A stretch of 8,645 nt of DNA, from contig DATEHZ010000055.1 of assembly GCA_035279385.1 (NCBI GenBank), positions 1 to 8,645 on the forward strand, read 5' to 3'. The notes beneath the pieces were generated by a model that saw nothing but the letters and a program-made list of their open reading frames with translations, had not been told where the DNA came from and ran no database searches. The position numbers and the translations under genes are program-made. Below, piece after piece: positions 5,116 through 8,645 of this stretch (its first letter is position 1; every line of letters starts with the position of its first letter). Origin of the DNA: DATGJX01 sp035279385 (GTDB lineage Bacteria; Vulcanimicrobiota; Vulcanimicrobiia; Vulcanimicrobiales; Vulcanimicrobiaceae).

Positions 5116-5934
5116 CTACGGCACGAACAGGCGCAGCGCCTTTGGAAGCACCTCGAACGCTGCCGGCGTGAGGCCCGCCGGCTCGCCGTCCGCGCTGACG
5201 TGATGCGGATGATGCGTGCGAATCTCGAAACGCGTCGACCTGCGTGTGCGCAGCCCTTCGCCCGAGGAGGGATCGCGCAGAACGATCTTTCGAACCAGTG
5301 CGAAGGCGCCCAGCCAGTTGCGCGGTTCGACGCTGTAGAGATCCAGCCAGCCGTCGTCGATCGCCGCGTCCGCACGTTCGATGACGCCGCCGAAGCGCGC
5401 GTTGTTTGCAACGGTGATCTGCACGGTGCGGCACTGCTCCGCCGTGCCGTCGTGCACGATTTCCGCAAAAAACGGACGAACGTCGCGCAGCGTCTGCAGC
5501 GTCGTCGAAACGACGCCGAATACGCCGAAACGCTGCTTGACCTGCGGCGTTTGACGCCTGGCGATGCGCGCCGATACGCCGATGCTCGCCTCGTTCACGA
5601 AATAGGTCCCATTCACGCAGCCCAGATCTATCGCGCGCGTCCGGCCGCCGGCGATCACCTCGCACGCCCGCTCGACCGCAGGCGGAACGCCGACGGTGCG
5701 GGCGAGATCGTTGAACGTGCCGAGCGGAACGATTCCCAGCGGAACCTCGCGAGCGAGCGCGAGCGGGATGGTGCCGATCACCGTTCCATCGCCGCCCGCG
5801 GCAATGACCGCCTGCACCGGCGCCTGCGCGTCGCGTACGCATTCGATGCCGCAGCGCTCGAGCGAGCGGCTGACGGCCGGACCCTCGCGCAACCCGAGCC
5901 TGGACCGTTCGTTGAGCACCAGCAGCGCACGCAT
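5116..5934 (-). CDS. Diacylglycerol kinase-family lipid kinase (YegS/DgkB-like)
   Basis: A 272-aa protein of the DAGK catalytic family, which phosphorylates lipid alcohols such as diacylglycerol using ATP, usually at the inner face of the membrane. Visible motifs are the nucleotide-binding GGDGT at 47-51, PLGTFNDLA at 70-78 (glycine-rich, with the conserved ND pair), the FVNEASIGVSA segment at 112-122, VANNARFGG at 175-183, DDGWLDLY at 193-200, and the late DGEP at 249-252 that carries the acidic catalytic residue in relatives. Length is slightly below the roughly 300 residues usual for YegS/DgkB; the N-terminal strand is short but starts properly (MRALLVLNERS). It is the first gene of a probable two-gene operon with the aldo/keto reductase and diverges from the PAS-GGDEF-EAL gene across 59 nt. 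Substrate specificity (diacylglycerol, sphingoid base or another lipid) cannot be read from sequence. Confidence 0.92.
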   Translation of the reverse strand: MRALLVLNERSRLGLREGPAVSRSLERCGIECVRDAQAPVQAVIAAGGDGTVIGTIPLALAREVPLGIVPLGTFNDLARTVGVPPAVERACEVIAGGRTRAIDLGCVNGTYFVNEASIGVSARIARRQTPQVKQRFGVFGVVSTTLQTLRDVRPFFAEIVHDGTAEQCRTVQITVANNARFGGVIERADAAIDDGWLDLYSVEPRNWLGAFALVRKIVLRDPSSGEGLRTRRSTRFEIRTHHPHHVSADGEPAGLTPAAFEVLPKALRLFVP

Positions 5935-5993
5935 CCAGGGGTCTTCTGTACGGAGGCTTTCACTTCGCCTGCCGGATTGCCGATACGGTAAGG

Positions 5994-8144
5994 GTGACCG
6001 GCTACGACGCGAGCCTCCTTCCGATGCTCGGTGGAGTTCTTTTTGGTGCGGCAGGCGCGGCGGCGCTGCTTGGAATGCGCTCGCGCCGCGAAGCGCGCGA
6101 CGTGAAGATCTTCGAGAAGTCGCCCACGCCGATGTGGTTCTTCAATGTACAGACGCTTCGGTTTCTCGACGTGAACGAGGCCGCGATCGCGCACTACGGA
6201 TACAGCCGCGAGGAGTTTCTCGCGATGACGATTCTGGATATCCGCTCGCCCGAAGAGGTCCCCGGGCTTCTGGAGCATCTGCAGCAAAACGTGCCGTCCA
6301 GCACCCCTACCCTTTATCGCCATCGCACGAAGAGCGGCCAAACCATCTACGTGAATATTCGCAGTTACGATGCGCAGTACGCCGGCGGCGCGGGTCGTTT
6401 CGTGTACGCGATCGACATGACGAGCCAGTACGAAACGGAGCAGCGCTTGCGCGAGAGCGAAGCGACGCTGCAGCTCGCGCAGGAGGTCGCGCATCTGGGC
6501 AGCTACGTCTACGACTACCTGACCGAAAAGACGTACTGCTCGAGCGAACTTTGCCGCATGCTGCGCATCGAGCCGGACGGCATGCAACGCGGCATGCTCT
6601 GGGAATTCGATCACCCCGACGACGCGGACCGCGTCCGGCGCGAAGTGGAAGCCGCAAAGGAGGAAGGGCGCCCGTACAAGACCGATCATCGCGTGCTGCT
6701 GCGCGACGGAACGGTGCTTCACGTCGAGGAACGGGGTTATTGGGCGTACGGCGAGTCGGGGGAGCCGCTGCGCATGATCGGCACGATTCTCGATATCAGC
6801 GAACGTAAGACGGCCGAAGCCGCGCTCGCACATCTCGCGTTTCACGACCCGCTCACCAACCAGCTCAACCGCGCGGGCCTGCGCCACCATCTCTCGCAGG
6901 CGATTAAAGAACGGCATGCGGCGGGACTCACGCCGGTGTTCTTCCTCGATCTGGATCGCTTCAAGACGGTAAACGATACGCTCGGTCACGTCGTAGGCGA
7001 TCAATTGCTCGTCGAGATCGGCAGACGCATCGCACGCCACCTTCGCACCGATGAGGTGCTCGCGCGAACCGGCGGCGACGAGTTCACGATCGTCGCACCG
7101 CCGATGCCCGACCGGACGAACATTTCACTGCGCGCGCGCCAGTTGCTCGAGGCGTTCTCCGCGCCGTTCACGATCGCCGGACTCGAGCATACGGTATCCG
7201 CCAGTTTGGGAATCAGCGTGTATCCGCTCGACGCGCAAGAGACGGACGCACTGCTGCGCAACGCCGACGTCGCGATGTATGCGGCGAAAGCGCGCGGCGG
7301 CGCGACCTTTCATTACTATACCGCCGACCTGCAGCGCACCGCCGAAGAGCGTTTTCGCATGGAAGCGGCGCTGCGGCGCGCGCTGGACAAGGGCGAGTTT
7401 TCGCTTCGCTACCAGCCGGTCGTGTGCGGACGCAGCCGCGAGATCGTTGCGGTCGAGGCGCTGCTGCGCTGGACCGATCCCGATATCGGCAGCATCCCGC
7501 CCTCGGCTTTCATTCCGCTTGCGGAAGAAACCGGATTCATCCGGCGCATCGGCGCGTGGGTCTTCGAGCATGCCTTCGCACAAGCCAAGCGCTGGTCCGA
7601 CGCCGGCACGCCGATTCGCGTGTGGGTAAACGTCTCCCCCGAGCAATTGCACGACGCCTCGCTGCCGCAGACGATCGCCGATCTGCTGCGCGAACACGAG
7701 CTCGACGGCTCGCTCATCGGCCTGGAACTTACGGAAAGTTCGTTCATCGACCACGAGCGCGACCTGCTCGCGACGCTCAATCAAATTCGATCCCTGAGAG
7801 TTCATTTGGCCCTCGACGATTTCGGGGTGAAATACTCCTCGCTCGAATATCTGCAGCGGCTGCCGATCACGAACGTGAAGATCGATCGCGTCTTCGTCAG
7901 CGACATCGCGAACAATCCGTTCAACGCGTCGATCGTACGCGCGATCGTCAACGTCGCGCACGACGTCGGCTTCCGCGTGACCGCCGAGGGCGTCGAGTCG
8001 CAAGGCGAACTCTCGGTGCTCAGCGCCATGGGCTGCGATGCGTGGCAAGGCTTTTTGTTCAGCACCGCGCGTCCCGCAGACGAAATCGATCTGCTCATCG
8101 CCGCGCAGTTTGCGCAGCAGCCCGACCGGCGACTGCGTATATAG
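5994..8144 (+). CDS. PAS-PAS-GGDEF-EAL cyclic di-GMP signalling protein
   Basis: A 716-aa hybrid. A hydrophobic helix (about residues 8-28) followed by RSRRE suggests membrane anchoring. PAS domain 1 spans about 36-145, PAS domain 2 about 155-272 (ending in a typical GTILDISERK), GGDEF 275-440 and EAL 452-700. The cyclase motif GGDEF (360-364) is intact. The usual inhibitory RxxD site five residues before it reads RTDE (351-354), so feedback control may be weakened. The EAL half keeps the key metal and catalytic residues: Glu488 (EALLR), Asn546, Glu578, Asp608-Asp609, Lys629, Glu665 and Gln685. Loop 6, commonly DDFGTGYSS, reads DDFGVKYSS. Both synthesis and degradation of c-di-GMP are therefore possible, presumably gated by the PAS domains. 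The GTG start has an AAGG almost touching it; Met11 (nt 6024) is an alternative that would cut the membrane helix. The gene is divergent from the lipid kinase. Confidence 0.94.
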   Translation: MTGYDASLLPMLGGVLFGAAGAAALLGMRSRREARDVKIFEKSPTPMWFFNVQTLRFLDVNEAAIAHYGYSREEFLAMTILDIRSPEEVPGLLEHLQQNVPSSTPTLYRHRTKSGQTIYVNIRSYDAQYAGGAGRFVYAIDMTSQYETEQRLRESEATLQLAQEVAHLGSYVYDYLTEKTYCSSELCRMLRIEPDGMQRGMLWEFDHPDDADRVRREVEAAKEEGRPYKTDHRVLLRDGTVLHVEERGYWAYGESGEPLRMIGTILDISERKTAEAALAHLAFHDPLTNQLNRAGLRHHLSQAIKERHAAGLTPVFFLDLDRFKTVNDTLGHVVGDQLLVEIGRRIARHLRTDEVLARTGGDEFTIVAPPMPDRTNISLRARQLLEAFSAPFTIAGLEHTVSASLGISVYPLDAQETDALLRNADVAMYAAKARGGATFHYYTADLQRTAEERFRMEAALRRALDKGEFSLRYQPVVCGRSREIVAVEALLRWTDPDIGSIPPSAFIPLAEETGFIRRIGAWVFEHAFAQAKRWSDAGTPIRVWVNVSPEQLHDASLPQTIADLLREHELDGSLIGLELTESSFIDHERDLLATLNQIRSLRVHLALDDFGVKYSSLEYLQRLPITNVKIDRVFVSDIANNPFNASIVRAIVNVAHDVGFRVTAEGVESQGELSVLSAMGCDAWQGFLFSTARPADEIDLLIAAQFAQQPDRRLRI

Positions 8145-8199
8145 AATTTGCCCGCAAGGCGCAGGCGCGCTTCGCGAGGCCGTACAATGTTGGAGCGCC

Positions 8200-8645
8200 A
8201 TGCCCCATATCTCGGTCTTCGATCTCTTTAAAGTCGGACTCGGCCCGTCGAGTTCGCATACCGTGGGGCCGATGCGCGCCGCGCTGCACTTCGCAGGCGA
8301 ACTTTCGCACCGCGATCTGCTCCCGTGCGTGCATCGCGTCGCCGCCTCGCTGTACGGTTCGCTCGCGCTCACCGGCAAAGGACACGCCACCGATACCGCG
8401 GTGCAGCTGGGCTTGGAAGGCAACGCGCCCGATACGACGGGTCCCGACTTCGCCCGCGATCGTCCGCGCGAAATTGCGGCTTCACGCGTGCTGCGCTTGA
8501 ACGCAGCGCACGAGATCCGGTTCGATCCCGAGCGCGACATCATTTGGCGCAAGAGCGAAGTGCTGCACGGCCACGCGAACGGGATGCGCATCGAAGCGTT
8601 CGATGCGCCGGGCAACGTGCTCTTCGAGCAGACGTACTACTCGAT
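8200..8645 (+). CDS. sdaA: L-serine dehydratase (serine deaminase), N-terminal beta domain, 3' truncated
   Basis: The first 148 residues of an iron-sulfur L-serine ammonia-lyase, which converts L-serine to pyruvate and ammonia. The N-terminus SVFDLFKVGLGPSSSHTVGP is the hallmark of the SdaA/SdaB beta domain. It is followed by YGSLALTGKGHATD, LGLEGNAPDT, LHGHANGMRI and EQTYYS, all in the order seen in the E. coli enzymes. The catalytic alpha domain with its [4Fe-4S] cysteines would lie beyond the window end, so I cannot tell whether the protein is single-chain (SdaA/SdaB-like) or split into two subunits. The ATG at 8200 follows GGAG (8192-8195) at 4 nt. It lies 55 nt after the GGDEF-EAL stop, with a TACAAT at 8183-8188 that might be a -10 box. 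The gene symbol follows the family and not a proven orthologue. Confidence 0.93.
   Translation, partial: MPHISVFDLFKVGLGPSSSHTVGPMRAALHFAGELSHRDLLPCVHRVAASLYGSLALTGKGHATDTAVQLGLEGNAPDTTGPDFARDRPREIAASRVLRLNAAHEIRFDPERDIIWRKSEVLHGHANGMRIEAFDAPGNVLFEQTYYS

Noticed and set aside
5108..5842. Upstream extension of the aldo/keto reductase frame by 245 codons
   Set aside because: The extension is arginine-rich nonsense out of frame with the lipid kinase. The family N-terminus begins exactly at the ATG at 5107.
5778..7040. A 420-codon open frame on the minus strand opposite the PAS-GGDEF-EAL gene
   Set aside because: It is the antisense shadow of a well-supported PAS-GGDEF-EAL gene and partly overlaps the lipid kinase out of frame. 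It shows no recognisable domain, and long antisense frames are expected in GC-rich coding DNA.
8145..8199. Promoter of the serine dehydratase gene from the TACAAT at 8183-8188
   Set aside because: No -35 element lies at suitable spacing, and transcription from it would start only a few bases before the ATG. It is noted but not annotated as a promoter.
7125..8615. A 496-codon open frame on the minus strand opposite the EAL domain and serine dehydratase
   Set aside because: The plus strand here encodes clear EAL and serine dehydratase motifs. The antisense translation is low-complexity and has no family signature.
1..8645. tRNA, rRNA, CRISPR arrays, insertion sequences or phage genes
   Set aside because: I saw no cloverleaf-like segments, regularly spaced repeats, transposase motifs or integrase motifs in the window.

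Overview
The window is GC-rich, densely coded bacterial DNA, probably chromosomal: codons mostly end in G or C, genes are packed closely, and long spurious open frames lie opposite real genes. Its gene content (two c-di-GMP proteins, a membrane-anchored winged-helix/TPR regulator, an RDD-domain membrane protein) suggests a Gram-negative or deep-branching high-GC lineage. Eremiobacterota or Acidobacteriota would fit, but the sequence alone does not prove it.

Left part (1-3448). The window opens inside the GGDEF domain of a diguanylate cyclase. That gene runs into a 433-aa membrane protein, overlapping it by 55 nt. The 433-aa protein joins an M48-type metallopeptidase domain, whose HExxH motif reads RELGH, to a C-terminal RDD membrane domain. 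Facing it on the minus strand are a 471-aa CadC-like regulator (winged helix, one membrane helix, TPR array) and a carboxymuconolactone decarboxylase-fold protein. These two are joined by a TAATG stop/start overlap and so look co-translated. The decarboxylase-fold protein has lost the residues that define AhpD-type redox chemistry.

Middle part (3449-4132). This relatively AT-rich island is the least ordinary stretch. It holds a PhoB-type 7-4-7 direct repeat, a GTGAC/GTCAC inverted repeat, a 5' hairpin, and an unrecognised 53-aa peptide gene with a good ribosome binding site and a GTG start. Three consecutive hairpins follow, including a strong intrinsic terminator on the plus strand and a probable one on the minus strand. 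The peptide has a Lys/Gln-rich front half and a Gly/Trp/Asn-rich, cysteine-free tail. It resembles a precursor peptide in layout, but no maturation enzyme is visible in the window.

Right part (4133-8645). A minus-strand pair encodes a diacylglycerol kinase-family lipid kinase and, 8 nt downstream, a Kv-beta-like aldo/keto reductase with a complete catalytic tetrad. Diverging from the kinase is a 716-aa PAS-PAS-GGDEF-EAL protein with apparently intact cyclase and phosphodiesterase motifs. The window ends in the beta domain of an iron-sulfur L-serine dehydratase.

I see no single multi-gene system linking these genes. c-di-GMP turnover appears at both ends. The best candidate for something undescribed is the small peptide locus with its flanking regulatory structure.
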